64,000 bases of DNA from Pristionchus mayeri. Taxonomy: Eukaryota > Nematoda > Chromadorea > Rhabditida > Neodiplogasteridae. This document shows positions 33,810-45,389 of the stretch, piece after piece. The position numbers were made by a program, and so were the translations under genes. Position 1 is the first letter of the stretch, and each line of letters begins with the position of its first letter. The notes under the pieces were generated by a model. That model ran no database searches. It had not been told where the DNA came from and saw only the letters and a program-made list of their open reading frames with translations. The stretch lies in assembly GCA_036245805.1 (NCBI GenBank), contig BTRK01000004.1, forward strand, positions 3,534,001 to 3,598,000. Direction: 5' to 3'.

Positions 33810-34054
33810 AGGAGGAGTAAACTCAAAATTCAACTTTTGAAGCTATCATATGCACTGCCTAGAGCTCCACAACGATAAGAAGCTCCGAAATTTTCATATT
33901 TATATATCCATTCCGAACAGAGTTATAGCTAATTGGCTGGGAGCCAGATCAGGGAAAGCTCAGGGAAGGGGGCGAGATAGCACGCGACTTGAAGAGAGTG
34001 CGTCCCTAGCTGAAACATATTCCAACCGGGCGCGCGTTTGCATTTACTCCTCCT
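33810..34054. mobile_element. TTAA-flanked MITE
   Basis: 245 bp with short terminal inverted repeats AGGAGGAGTAAA / TTTACTCCTCCT, flanked by TTAA at 33806-33809 and 34055-34058. No coding capacity. Lies just 3' of the Cys-rich protein gene. Confidence 0.8.
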
Positions 34055-34058
34055 TTAA

Positions 34059-35453
34059 TTTGTCTTTCAACAATGATAATTTCTTTTCCGATGTTAATTA
34101 ATATCGCTTTGGAGTGATCGTAGCTACGCGCGATTGTCGACGCAACTAGATTGCATGTAGTCTTCCGAATGCTTTGAACACTCATACGTACTCTAGCTGA
34201 TCGGCATTTCTTTACTCCATTATCTACTCGTTCACAAACAATGATCGGTTTCTCTCTCATTGAAGAGCCATAGAGGCCGCAATCTTTTCCTCCAGATATC
34301 TGTATTCGTTCCCCTAGGGGGCAATCACGATCAGCTGCGGGAAATACTAGAAAACATGATATTACACGCTTAGAAAATTCAACCTATGATTTATTGATCA
34401 TGCAAGAGATAATCACTGCAAAAATGGTTGCAAATATGGCGAAAGCGAGGAGTGAAACGAACACCGTCCAACTCCATTTGCTAATCTTTCGAAGTACTTG
34501 CTTTGTGCATTGCTGTTTCTATAATTTGCATATTATGCTCGGGAAGTATCCCAAATCTCTTTTTTTAGATTATTGGCAGCAATGGAGTTTAAACGGTATT
34601 GTAGGGTTATGCTTTTAAAAATTCGAACAGTGAGACTGATTGAGACAGTGTTTACCTGTTGTGACATCATTTCGTCTTAGGAAATGGGTGGAGGGACTGC
34701 GACTAATTGCGAATAGGATGGGAGACGACCGGAAATGGTTGGAAGAGGCGGAAGTGAAGTCTGATGTTTAAGTAGGCACACACATGATCATGAAATATTG
34801 AAACCTCCTACCGTACCGTATTCGTAAATAATTCCTGCGAATCGCATGCAGCTCCAGAAGTGACGGAAGTTGTAGAGGGGATTTCTTGTGAATATGAAGG
34901 GGGTTTGCCATGCTGAAACTAGATAAAAATTTAAACGAAAATTTCAGAGAGCTCGGGGCAAAAAAGAGCATTAACTGACCCTTTCGGCGTGCGCGTACGC
35001 AGGTGGAAGATCCATCTGAGTCATGAGGAGAGTAAAATGCATCATTTTGGAGTGTGATAATACGTGTTGCCTCGTGAATCCTTATCAGTAATGTACTACA
35101 TCCAGAACGGTCCGATCATACGAAGAAAAACAAGGGCTAGAAAGTGACAATAATGGTGATCAGTTAGGCAGTTGTCGAGTATCAGATGTATGTATGTGCG
35201 TAAATAAGGTTGGCTATGCAGCTGCTGAGAACTCAAAGTCGATCCTATCGCTTATGGCACGGTTCAACACAAACTACTCACAGTTTCCAAAAAATGGTGC
35301 ATTACGTCGAGCGTGAATCATCGGGTGTGATTGAGCACAATCTATCATTTGTAATCTAGCACGTTTGATCACTCAAAATAATTCTTCATGAAGCATGAAT
35401 TTAATAAAAAATACAAGTGAATTTGTGAATTTACAATGGCAATACGATGATCC
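34059..35453. other. Spacer, no gene seen
   Basis: About 1.4 kb without supported exons. Open frames at 34394-34618 (+) and 34768-34971 (-) lack splice partners and familiar motifs. Confidence 0.45.
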
Positions 35454-35819
35454 TCATCTCGACTGCTTCATCGGAATCGAGTATCCGATGGAAGACTGAC
35501 GGGGCACATCAGAGACGACGTTGCTCTGACGACGAGTCGACCCGCAGAGTCTCTGCTTGATCGCCCGCTCGTTAGGCGACCACCAGAGGCTACTGGAAGA
35601 ATACTAATGTCGTTATGAAAGTCACGCAGTTCTCATGATATTTTCTGCGCAAACTTCGTCTTTGAGCTACTGACATACGAATCGCGATTACCAAAATTCA
35701 AAGAGTAAAACTAACTAAATGCATCCCAACACCGCAAGGACGAGGAAGGCGACACCAGCTATGTAGTGCCCGAGGAGTGGCATCTTCTTCTCGGGAGGAA
35801 CGGTCGAAGTAGAGGACAT
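35454..35819 (-). CDS. Small single-span membrane protein, 80 residues
   Basis: Two exons on -, 35819-35716 and 35592-35454, join in phase across a 123-bp intron (GTTAGT ... TTCCAG), giving 80 residues. A polar N-terminus (MSSTSTVPPEKKMP) leads into one hydrophobic segment (YIAGVAFLVLAVLGCIYSLW, about 19-38), then a basic, Ser/Gln-rich tail (WSPNERAIKQRLCGSTRRQS ... IPMKQSR). The layout predicts a type of small membrane protein with one segment and a charged cytosolic or lumenal tail. I do not recognise the family. Support is the clean phase match and a plausible complete protein. Confidence 0.68.
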
Positions 35820-36040
35820 GGAAGGGTTGTATTCAGCCGAGTGGAGAAGGAGTTGCTTGAGTCTCGAAAGAGTAGAAGCGACAGGTGAAATCGACTACTT
35901 TCGCTCAAAACGTGGGGCGAAATTCGTAAAAAAATTCTCAATGAAAATACAAATGCTATTTAGCATTTCGTGTATTATTCATTTGACAATTTTGTACAGT
36001 ATTTATTGGTAGACGCCCTTTACAAGCGCTGCGTTACGCT

Positions 36041-36058
36041 GGGGGGGGGGGGGGGGGG
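36041..36058. repeat. Run of 18 G
   Basis: Eighteen consecutive G on +. Such a run can form a quadruplex and is prone to length error. It lies about 160 bp upstream of the zinc-finger gene start. Confidence 0.95.
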
Positions 36059-36216
36059 TTAAGCCTAGATCAATGAAAACTGCTCTGTTTGAACGTGTTA
36101 CTGTACTACTGTTTTTTGCAATGCCAAGCCTTAATGAGCCATATACTTTGATCAAGAAGTCCCATGGTGCAATTTGTAGAACTTGTCAAAATCCGTAATT
36201 GTCGGCATGTTTTCCT

Positions 36217-38177
36217 ATGAGCATAGGTAGGAATCTCGTTACACAATAATCTCTTTCTCTTTCTCTTTCGAATCTCTTTCGTTCTTTCGTCTTCCTAAAA
36301 AAACGCCCACCCCTTCCAACTACACCTCTGGTTGTGGACGTTGAAAGGGAGAGATCAATTAGGGCGTCATCGTTTACCTCCTCTCACTCTTCGCCCCCCG
36401 TCTGAGGAATCGAACGAAAATCTGCCGAACCAAGATGAGAATCCTCCTAGCGAAAGTCAACCTTCTCAACTCGAAGCTAGTACGGACGTCAAGGTGCGCA
36501 TCCCTGTCCATCCCCACTCTTGCATCGCTGTATATAACTTCTGATAGTTGTTCTATTCCACCTTCCAGGCAGCACTTCCTCGCCGTGAGGAGTGCTCTAT
36601 AACCGCTTCTCCCGAGTTTGCCGAACCTACCCCAGCTGCCGTTCCCTCCCCATCCAACGAAGATGACGACATCATCATCGTCGACTCGAAGCCTTTGATT
36701 TCTTGTACTCGTCCTCCTGTCGTATCATTTGACCCTTCTTCCTTCTTCGCCGCTCTCACCGACTGGCTGCAGCAGCAGGGCATTCGGCTGCAAGCCATTC
36801 CTGCTGCAGCTGATGCCAATCTGCAGCAACCTCAGACTGAACCAACCACGGTAAGTGAAAAGACTGTATCATTTTACGGACTTACATATTTCAATAATAA
36901 TTTATAATTTCAGCTCCCAACTCCCGCCCGTGCCGTAGTCATGAGCCGAGTGACTACGACTGCAACCGTCGACCGTCCAGTGAACGAAAACGACTTGGAC
37001 GCGCAGATTCAGACTACGCTCGCTAATTTCAGTGACAAGCAGAATGTGCGTTTTGCATTTCCGATAAAAAGTGTGCATTGTGTGATCACACCAACTTTCA
37101 TTGCAGAAGCAGTTTCTCAGCTGGCTCAACTGTGCGAATGAGGGAAACAGTGCGGTAAGGAGAATTTACTCCAATCGAGATATTGCGTCTTCAATCATTC
37201 ATATTCCTTGCTGTGCAGAGCTCAGCAACAGCGCCCTCTGTTGCTCCTTCTAGTTCATCGTCCGAACGACCTTCCGACCTCCACGAGGAAGGCAACCACG
37301 ATCGAGAAGGAGACGGAGGGAATGGCAAAGGTGGGTCGGAAGAAGAGATTTTACTAATTTGTTTCCCTATCATCAACTATTACTGGGAGTACTTCTCCCT
37401 TTCAGACAACCAATCTGGACTGTTTCGAGCAAAGGGAAGGTTCGGTGTCCCGCATGTGGAGAGATGATCACTGGATCAGCTAGAAGATATCATTACCAGA
37501 AGGTCAGAGCAGTTCAAGAAAGTAGGTCAGAGATCAAAGATCAACTTCTAGATGCACTACCACATCTTCTACTCGTCGACGACTGCAAGGAATGTGTGGG
37601 GGGTGGAGAGATGGCTGGGAGAGAGACTGGGAGCAGGAAGCGGTTGCAAGAGTACGTGTGAGTTACACTTTTGTGTATTGAAGTGTACGAGTTTAGGGAA
37701 CATAGGGGGAGCTTTCCTTTTGATTACGACTCAAAATACTTCAGATAAATTTAAACCATTTTTTTGCAGCCAATCGATGTTGCCTCGAGTGTGAAAATGG
37801 AAGTCGGCTATTCAAGGGAAGGAAGGAACTTCTAGACCATATTCACCAGGTTCATTTTATTTCACCTTTCATGAATTTAGAACTTTTGTGGTGTTTCCGT
37901 GAACATTGTGATCATTAATCTGCTTTCAGTTCCATCCCACGAAGTTTATCGAGATGCAGAGCGCGTACATGGGTGTGTCCAAGAACAGGAAAATCGTCGA
38001 CCAGGAGTTGCACGCAATCTTGGTAAGTAAGGAACCACAGTAAAAGTCAATGAGAAGATAAAATTAAGTACCCCCTGACACTGCAAAAAGGCGGATCTTG
38101 CTAAATAATGTTATAAAATTACAATATGGATGATATGATTAACTGTGTTTTAGAGTTCTGCTACAAATCCTCTCTAA
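36217..38177 (+). CDS. Zinc-finger protein with one C2H2 finger
   Basis: Eleven exons fit by phase: 36217-36226, 36363-36493, 36569-36850, 36914-37045, 37107-37154, 37219-37334, 37406-37502, 37552-37651, 37770-37849, 37930-38022 and 38154-38177, about 370 residues. The N-terminal 230 residues are low-complexity, rich in Pro, Ser, Glu and Gln, with an acidic NEDDDIIIVDSKP motif that resembles a SUMO-interacting sequence. CPACGEMITGSARRYHYQK (about 253) gives one Cys pair with possible His ligands. A classic finger follows at about 310-335: CLEC, Phe, Leu, then HIHQFH with spacing C-x2-C-x13-H-x4-H or close. Likely a nuclear DNA- or protein-binding factor. Weak points are the tiny first exon and the weak GTCGGA donor at 37335, chosen because it alone keeps the CPAC frame. 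Confidence 0.7.
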
Positions 38178-38585
38178 GGAGAAGAGGTGTCGCGATATAT
38201 CTGACGAGAAGTCTCAAAATCAATTGTCCACTTCAATTGATACTCTATTGCATCATAATTTCACCCAATTATAATACAATTCATGTGTAATGATCGTGTT
38301 GACTTGATTAATAAATGTTTCCGAAATTTTTTTCTGCATTTGATTTGATTCCGTTATAGAGAAGCACAGAAGATACCCATCAACCTATCTATTTATGAAA
38401 AGAAAATGCATTATTCATCTTTAAGCAACTGAAGGATTTCTGCGCATGTCTCTGTTTCCTCTCTCTTAGTTCATTCCAATTTGATGAATTTATTATTACG
38501 CAAAATTGTACAAAAAGGAGTATGATGAACGTACGCAGTGAATGAACAAGAAACTGAATTTTATTCAGCAGTTAATGCGACAGTG
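38178..38585. other. Spacer between convergent genes
   Basis: 3' regions of the zinc-finger gene (+) and the Str-like receptor (-). Nothing else seen. Confidence 0.5.
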
Positions 38586-41500
38586 TTAATACCAACGCTC
38601 GATCGTGCTCTCAGATTTGCTTCCAGTGTCATTTTTTCGGATCAATTGAACAAATGCAATTCGGTAGTCGCCAATCAGAAATATAATGGCCAGTGGATCA
38701 ACTGGAAATGTGTAATTTTAAAATATTCTTATTTTTCTTTCATGATAAACAATTGGATAAAGCGAGAACACTGTTGTGAGAAGCCACGGAGGTGTAGTAT
38801 AGGAAGAAGCAAAGCCGAAAAATGGCATAACGACAAAGAGTGAACAAGGAATGTAGAGAAGGAAGCAGGGGATCATAAGCTGAGTTATAAATTCGATATG
38901 CAGGGAGCCCAACCTGTACAATCAACGAAATGAAAAGTTGCTTGTGGAAACGCCTCCACGTACTACTCAGTGTATTAGAAGACAAGCGCTTGACGATACT
39001 AAAAAATGATATTTTGGGAAGCAAAATTGATGTCAAATGTGTGATTCCGACAGTCCGTTTGTAGTTGATTTCCAGTCTATTTCTTAATTTGAAACATACA
39101 AAATAGATGAGCCAATAATTCCCGTGACACAGACTCCGACGATTGTTTCCACGTAGACAATTGTGATTATGATACCCGTTGAGATCGATTTTGACTGCTT
39201 AAAAATGGAAGATGAATCAGATATGTCAATGCCATCCTTACATTCACTCCAAATATTATGAGTTCATTAAGAGGATCATCGGGAAATTCATAATTTATTG
39301 ACGCAAAATATTTCCTTGTGGGTATTTTGTAGCTGAAAATAATGAGTTCATTTCACGCAAAGCACACTCTTTACCTGTTTTCGTATGTGAAATTAATATG
39401 AGTAAGCGCTCCCCAAACGAGCGATTGGAAAATGAAAATCATCACGATAATGGTCAATTTCTTCCAGTTTAAATTAGAGTGACAATATTCTTTGCTGTAA
39501 ACAGCGTATTATTGGGGGATTTACATTTTCAATGTGGAAAAATCGAATAACTCGGAAAAAGTTTTAAATCGCAATGCAAGCATCACCAACTCGCTGATGG
39601 CAATTGCTCGGAATACGAAATTGAATGAGATAATAACGAAGCTCATCGAGACGCATCCGCAGTAGATGGAGAGTAAGGCTTTGGAGTGAATAGGAGTGAC
39701 TATCTGAGAGAACCGAGCAATAGCACCTATAGGCCGTACAACGAAAAATGAAGTGCTGATTTTAAGATCTCCCTAGGGGTAACTTTTCACGTAGAGTTCG
39801 AAAATCAACCTTAGAAAGCCGTATCTCTGACCCCTCGTTTTCAGTGTCGCGCTGTTGCCAAGTGGTCAGTTTTTGTAACTTATGAACGGCTTATCCAAAC
39901 CCCATAAATGCATAGTAACTCTGAAAGATTTCGACGAGATAAGCATTTTTACTGTTGAAAGTGAAAGACTAGCTCATCTGTGAAAAAAGTTATGGTCATT
40001 TAAATTTTCAAATTCGTCGGCCTGAAAAAGTTTCAAAAGCTGTGCACTTTTAACTATGCTCATTCGATTCTACGTGAAAAGTTACCCCAGGGCACATAAT
40101 TGCAGGAAAATCGATGGGTGGTAAAGCAGGTTTATGAATCGCGTAATATGAAAATGAGTGTATAATGTGAAGGTTTTCTATAGTTTTCAGTCGATCCACT
40201 GTGACTTCAGATCAGTTTTGAGCATTTTATGACTATTTCATCCCAGTGGAAATAAATGAAGCTAAAAAAACCGAATTTGGCGCTTTTTCAAAAATCCGAT
40301 TTTATTCACATCGAATTTTCCCAAGTTTATGGCCAGTCAACTTTCCATTTTAAATTGGAATCCTGCATTTGCTCAGCAGATCTTCCAGTATGCCTCGACA
40401 TCAGTCAGAAAAAGTATTAGTGAGGCTGGCAACATATGAGTAAGTCATGATTATTATTGCTTGAAAATGGTTGACGAGAGCGAACAATTTTTGATTAAGT
40501 TGGTATTTACAAAGTTCGCGAAGACTGAGGAACAAACTCATGTAATTTTCAACTCTCCCAATATGCTCCAACTTAATAATGGATGTAATATAACACGTCC
40601 AATTGAAAAATTGGTAAAATTTTAGTCATTGGAATACAAAAAAATATAAAATTATGCAAAGTACATTTTAAACGCCAGTAATCGACTTAATTCGTATGAG
40701 AAAGTGATAAATTGTTGAAATATCAATCATTCACACTAATATTTTCGCAAATTATAAAATTTTAATTTTCAATCCTTCGCAAAAACAGGTATTCAAGCAA
40801 TAATAACCATGACTTACTCATATGTTGCCAGCCTCACTAATACTTTTTCTGACTGATGTCGAGGCATACTGGAAGATCTGCTGAGCAAATGAAGGATTCC
40901 GATTTAAAATGGAAAGTTGACTGGCCATAAACTTGGGAAAATGTGAATAAAATCGGATTTTTAAAAAAGCGCCATATTCGGGTTTTTTCAGCTTCATTTA
41001 TTTCCACTGGGATAAAATAGTCATAAAATGCTCAAAACTGATCTGAAGTCACAGTGGATCGACTGAAAATTATAGAAAACCTTCACATTATACACGCATT
41101 TCTTATTTCGCGTTTCATAAACCTGCTTTACCACCCATCGATTTTCCTGCAATTATGTGCCCTGGGGTAACTTTTCACGTAGAATCGAATGAGCATAGTT
41201 AAAAGTGCACAGCTTTTGAAACTTTTTCAGGCCGGCGAATTTGAAAATTTAAATGACAATAACTTTTTTCACAGATGAGCTAGTCTTTCACTTTCAACAG
41301 CAAAAATGCTTATCTCGTCGAAATCTTACAGAATTACTATGCATTTATGGGGTTTGGATAAGCCGTTCATAAGTTACAAAAACTGACCACCTGGCAACAG
41401 CGCGACACTGAAAACGAGGGGTCAGAGATACGGCTTTCTAAGGTCGGTTTTCGAACTCTACGTGAAAAGTTACCCCTAGAAAGATCTTAAAATCAGCACT

Positions 41501-41950
41501 TTATTTTTCGTTGTACGGCCTTTGGTCAGTTCTCTCAGATAGTCACTCATAGATCCCAGCGAAAAGAGAAGAAACAACTGGCCCGATACAATGATCTTCT
41601 GTATGAACTCAAATTAGCAAACAAATTACAGCTGACGAACGCGTAGGATAACGGCAATTTTTTGGTTATTAAAATGATTCCCTCATTCAGTGCGATACGA
41701 AGTAATCGAACGTACCGGCTTCAACAAGTCTTGCAGCAGTGTGTAAAATAAGTCTGCTATCAAAAATATACTTAGCAATTTCTTATACTGCGTCAAATTT
41801 TTACGAGACTTGGAATGTACGAGATACAGAGCGATGAGGTTTGAAACGATTCCCATAACTGAAGATATTCCTGAATTCAAATACCACGTTTCTCATATTG
41901 TAAAACTCACGAAATGGAACGTCGAGAAGGAATTCAGAGACGAAGTTCAT
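38586..41950 (-). pseudogene. Str-like chemoreceptor interrupted by a 1.86-kb foldback in an exon
   Basis: Start at 41950 (MNFVSEFLLDVPF), exon 1 41950-41911 and exon 2 41870-41716 with TM1-TM2 (MGIVSNLIALYLVHSKSRKN, LTQYKKLLSIFLIADLFYTL). Exon 3 begins at 41598 (VSGQLFLLFSLGS), is cut by the element at 39694-41548 and resumes as HSKALLSIYCGCVSMSFVII with FNFVFRAIA, the TM3 pattern of Str receptors. Later exons give a TM5 with TGIIITIVYVETIVGVCVTG, the loop WRRFHKQLFISLIVQ, TM6 LMIPCFLLYIPC, TM7 with VDPLAIIFLIGDYRIA, and the stop at 38586. Str receptors are nematode chemosensory GPCRs. The insertion would break the protein unless it is spliced out; removing element plus one target copy restores the frame exactly. 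Confidence 0.82.
39694..41548. mobile_element. Foldback element with GAG termini, 4-bp duplication, in a coding exon
   Basis: 1,855 bp. Termini GAGTGACTATCTGAGAGAAC (39694) and its mirror (ending 41548) with long arms (about 39694-40465 and 40790-41548) around a loop of about 325 bp. Flanked by ATAG at 39690-39693 and 41549-41552. No coding capacity; transcripts would form a long double-stranded hairpin. Confidence 0.9.
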
Positions 41951-42280
41951 TCTTCTCCCTTTGCCGTTTGTGATTTACAAACTGGGAATTTTCGTCATCG
42001 ATAACGAAGGATCTCGTGGGAAGTACGTGCACCCAACAGATAATCGTTGCCTTTTCTCACAATTTCTTTTTTTTTACGAAATGATCGAGCTAGTATATGA
42101 GATTCGACATGAGATGAGCCTTTGTGCTCCTCCAGTTATCTCATGAGCGGAATAGAATCGCTGCCGCTATTGGCGAATAACATCATAGTCGTTTACCATG
42201 CACAGATGAAAAGACGAAAACAAATTACCGGAAGGCAGGTGAACGAGCAAAAATGGTTATCTCTATGTGATCCATTATAA
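41951..42280. other. Spacer between the Str-like gene and the palindrome cluster
   Basis: Likely promoter of the minus-strand Str-like receptor. No other feature recognised. Confidence 0.45.
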
Positions 42281-42762
42281 GAGAGGAATCGGGAGAAACT
42301 CGAGATCTTTGGGCCATGCAGGGACGTGGAAATTCATGACCATCAATCGGGCCGAAAACAACGTGAATGGTACATCGAAACGTGCTCTTTCAAATGGGGT
42401 TGGCCGTTTTCCGGAATAAATTTTTTTCTCGACGTGGTAAGTCTTCGAAGTGGGCGGAGTCACACTTTTTTCTGAAAACACCGAACTTTGGAGCTGTTTT
42501 TCGGAACTTTGCGATACAGATATGAAAAAATAGTCAACATATGAAAGAAAGAGGATTGTTCGAGAAACATTTTGCTTTCTTTGGATGGGTCAGAAACGCT
42601 AATTTGAAGCCAGGGGGTCCGATTTGGCGAACATTTTGTAAATCACGAAATACCAAAAAGGTTTTGGGATTTCATGCTTAATCGATAGGTCCCTATAAGT
42701 ACTCTTTCCTGTCAAAAAATGAAGGTCTGGAACCAATGCGTAATAATGTTGCTCTCGTTTAA

Positions 42763-44342
42763 GAGACCATCCACGAGAAAACGGGGAGAGGTCACGGATG
42801 GCCAAATTATGAATAATTCCAATACTTTTTTCCTGAAGTGTCCATCCAAAGTTAGGGTGGCAGGCACCAATAGCTAAGGTTCTAAGTCGATTTTGAAAAA
42901 GCTGCAGTAACCCCTCATTTTTGGGGTTGAAAAATTTTATATCTCAAATGTAAGAGATTTATACATTTTCTGATGTATTTTCACTCGAAGATAACGAATT
43001 TCAAGGTGAAAATGTCATATGGTTCGATATTAAAAAGATAGTGCCAAAAAATCGATTTTGTCGGCCAAAATTTGGATAAATCGTTACATAGACAATTTGG
43101 TTGATGAAACGGGGAGCTTGTTTTCACATTTTCTGATTCTACATGTCTTTTTGAGCATACATGATTTTTTTCAGAATCTTAAAAATGGCCCATTTCGACC
43201 AAATTGCAGCCCGAACTTGACGCTTTGGTGAAATTTCGCGAAAAAGTCTTGAAATTTTTGAATGTAGATTCCGTTTACAGCTTTCAATCACCTTCACATT
43301 TAGCATATGAGTCATTCTGAAGCAAATACACATATTTCAATACAAAAATTGGCACAATACACAAATATTAAAATTTCGATTTCTTCAGTCGAAATTTCGT
43401 CATAGCTTCATGTTCGGACCGATATTTGGCAAAGATGGGCCTTTAAGAAAATTCTGGAAAAAACTCAGATAAACTCAAAAAGACATGTACATTATGAATA
43501 TGTGAAAAATCTGTCTCCCCATCACCAACTTCATATTTTTTCGTAACGATATATGCCGATTTTGGGCGAAAAATACAGTTTTTCGAGCAAAACTTTTTTA
43601 ATTCGCAAGTAAAATTCGTTTTCTGCGAGTGAAAATACACAGGAAAATATATAAATGTCGGACTTTTGAGAGATCATTTTTTTCGACCCTAAAAATTACC
43701 CTAAAAAGGCGAGAAAATCGGAATTCCATTTTTTTTTCATTTTGACTATTTTTGTTATAAAATTTGTTTATGTGGTGCAGAATGACTCTTGTGCAAAATT
43801 TGAAGGTTATTGAAAGCTGTAAACGGAATCTACATTCAAAAATTTCAGACTTTTTCGCTAAATTACACCAAAGCGTCAAGTTCGGGCTGCAATTTGGTCG
43901 AAATGGGCCATTTTTAAAATTCTGAAAAAAATCATGTATGCTCAAAAAGGCATGTAGAATCAGAAAATGTGAAAACCAGCTCCCCGTTTCATCAACCAAA
44001 TTGTCTATGTAACGATTTATCCCAATTTTGGCCGACAAAATCGATTTTTTGGCTCTATCTTTTTAATAGCGAACCATATGACATTTTCACCTTGAAATTC
44101 GTTATCTTCGAGTGAAAATACATCAGAAAATGTATAAATCTCTTACATTTGAGATATAAAATTTTTCAACCCCAAAAATGAGGGGTTACTGTAGCTTTTT
44201 CAAAATCGACTCAGAACCTTAGCTATTGGTGCCTGCCACCCTAACTTTGGATGGACACTTCAGGAAAAAAATATGAGAATTATTCATAATTTGACCATCC
44301 GTGACCCATGCCCCATTGGCCCGTTTTCTCGTGGATGGTCTC
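42763..44342. mobile_element. Foldback element with GAG termini, nested
   Basis: 1,580 bp. Termini GAGACCATCCACGAGAAAAC (42763) and mirror (ending 44342), flanked by TTAA at 42759-42762 and 44343-44346. Long arms (to about 43450 and from about 43640). Same architecture as the foldbacks at 39694 and 42281: GAG ends, 4-bp duplication, long arms, no coding. Inserted in the left arm of the 42281-46902 element, so younger than it. Confidence 0.88.
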
Positions 44343-44377
44343 TTAAGTACTACCTGGCTAATGGGCCGGGTATAGAC

Positions 44378-45389
44378 TAGGGATGGCGAATGAAGAACGA
44401 AAATGAAGCCTTCATTCTCTCTCACAAAGGCGCGCGGAGCTGCGTCATTCTGCGTGAAGAGGGGAATGACTCGGCCTGTTCTGCGTGAAGAATGAGGCAT
44501 TCTTCACGCAGAATGAAACAGGAAAAATCTCACTTTTAATTAGAAAACGCGGAAAATGGGCAGGTATTGGGCTTCCCAGATTTTGCGACCTCATTTGCAT
44601 GCAGCTACGGGTCAGATACGAGCGTGCTAAAAATCATCTCGTATGGTCTTTTACAGCCGTTCCTCTCTCTATTCCTTCGCACCTTCCGTGCCTAACTATC
44701 CCAAATTCAAAATCAAAACTAAGTGGTGGGAACAGTGATGTGCGGATCAGCTTGTTACGCAAGTTCGATCAACACGGAACAGGCCGCTCTCTCTCGATCA
44801 TCCCTATCCCACATCCCCTCTCTTACTGGGAAGCTTGGAAATACGCGAATTACTGACAACCTCGCTTCTTTCATTAATGATGCACAAGGACACTGTTCTC
44901 AAACGCTATTCCATTTTATGACGTCTTGTCCACAACTTCATGCTTTTTCAAAGGGTAGCAACTTGTGATAGAAAAAACCTATTGCAGTTACTGCATTGAT
45001 CATTTTCATTTTTAATGGACTGATACTGACTCAAGCAGAGCTTGTATGTTCCAGAATGTTCTGGATCATGTTAGTTTCGATCCAGACAGAAGTAGATCAT
45101 GGGGACATTGATCAAAATTCTATTACTCAAGCATTCAGTGAACAGTTTAAGCTAGGAATTTGTGGGAATCAACGATACAAAAGAACAGCTTGTAATATGC
45201 AGCATAAATATGCAAATGCTTGATTTTGAAACAAAAATGTTCATCCGTTCTCCAGTTATATCATTTTTTCGTGAAATTCGTTCTTCATGAAGAACGGGAA
45301 CGACCGCGCAGTTCTTCATGAAGAGAAAATGAGAGGGAGGGAAAAATCGTCTCTTCATTTTTCGAAATTCTCTTCATTCGCCATCCCTA
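44378..45389. mobile_element. hAT-like element, nested
   Basis: 1,012 bp with terminal inverted repeats TAGGGATGGCGAATGAAGA and mirror, flanked by an exact 8-bp duplication GTATAGAC (44370-44377, 45390-45397). TAGGGATGGC-like ends and 8-bp duplications are hAT traits. Subterminal motifs TTCTTCACGCAGAATGA / TTCTTCATGAAGAACG recur near both ends, possibly transposase binding sites. The interior has short open frames but no hAT transposase that I can recognise. Confidence 0.88.

Noticed and set aside
43598..44038. 146-codon open frame on -
   Set aside because: Lies in the arm of a foldback element; Phe/Asn/Lys-rich AT-biased sequence with no family pattern.
44485..44968. Transposase gene inside the hAT-like element
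   Set aside because: Open frames here (123 and 81 codons) overlap in different frames and show no hAT dimerisation or zinc-finger motif that I can see.
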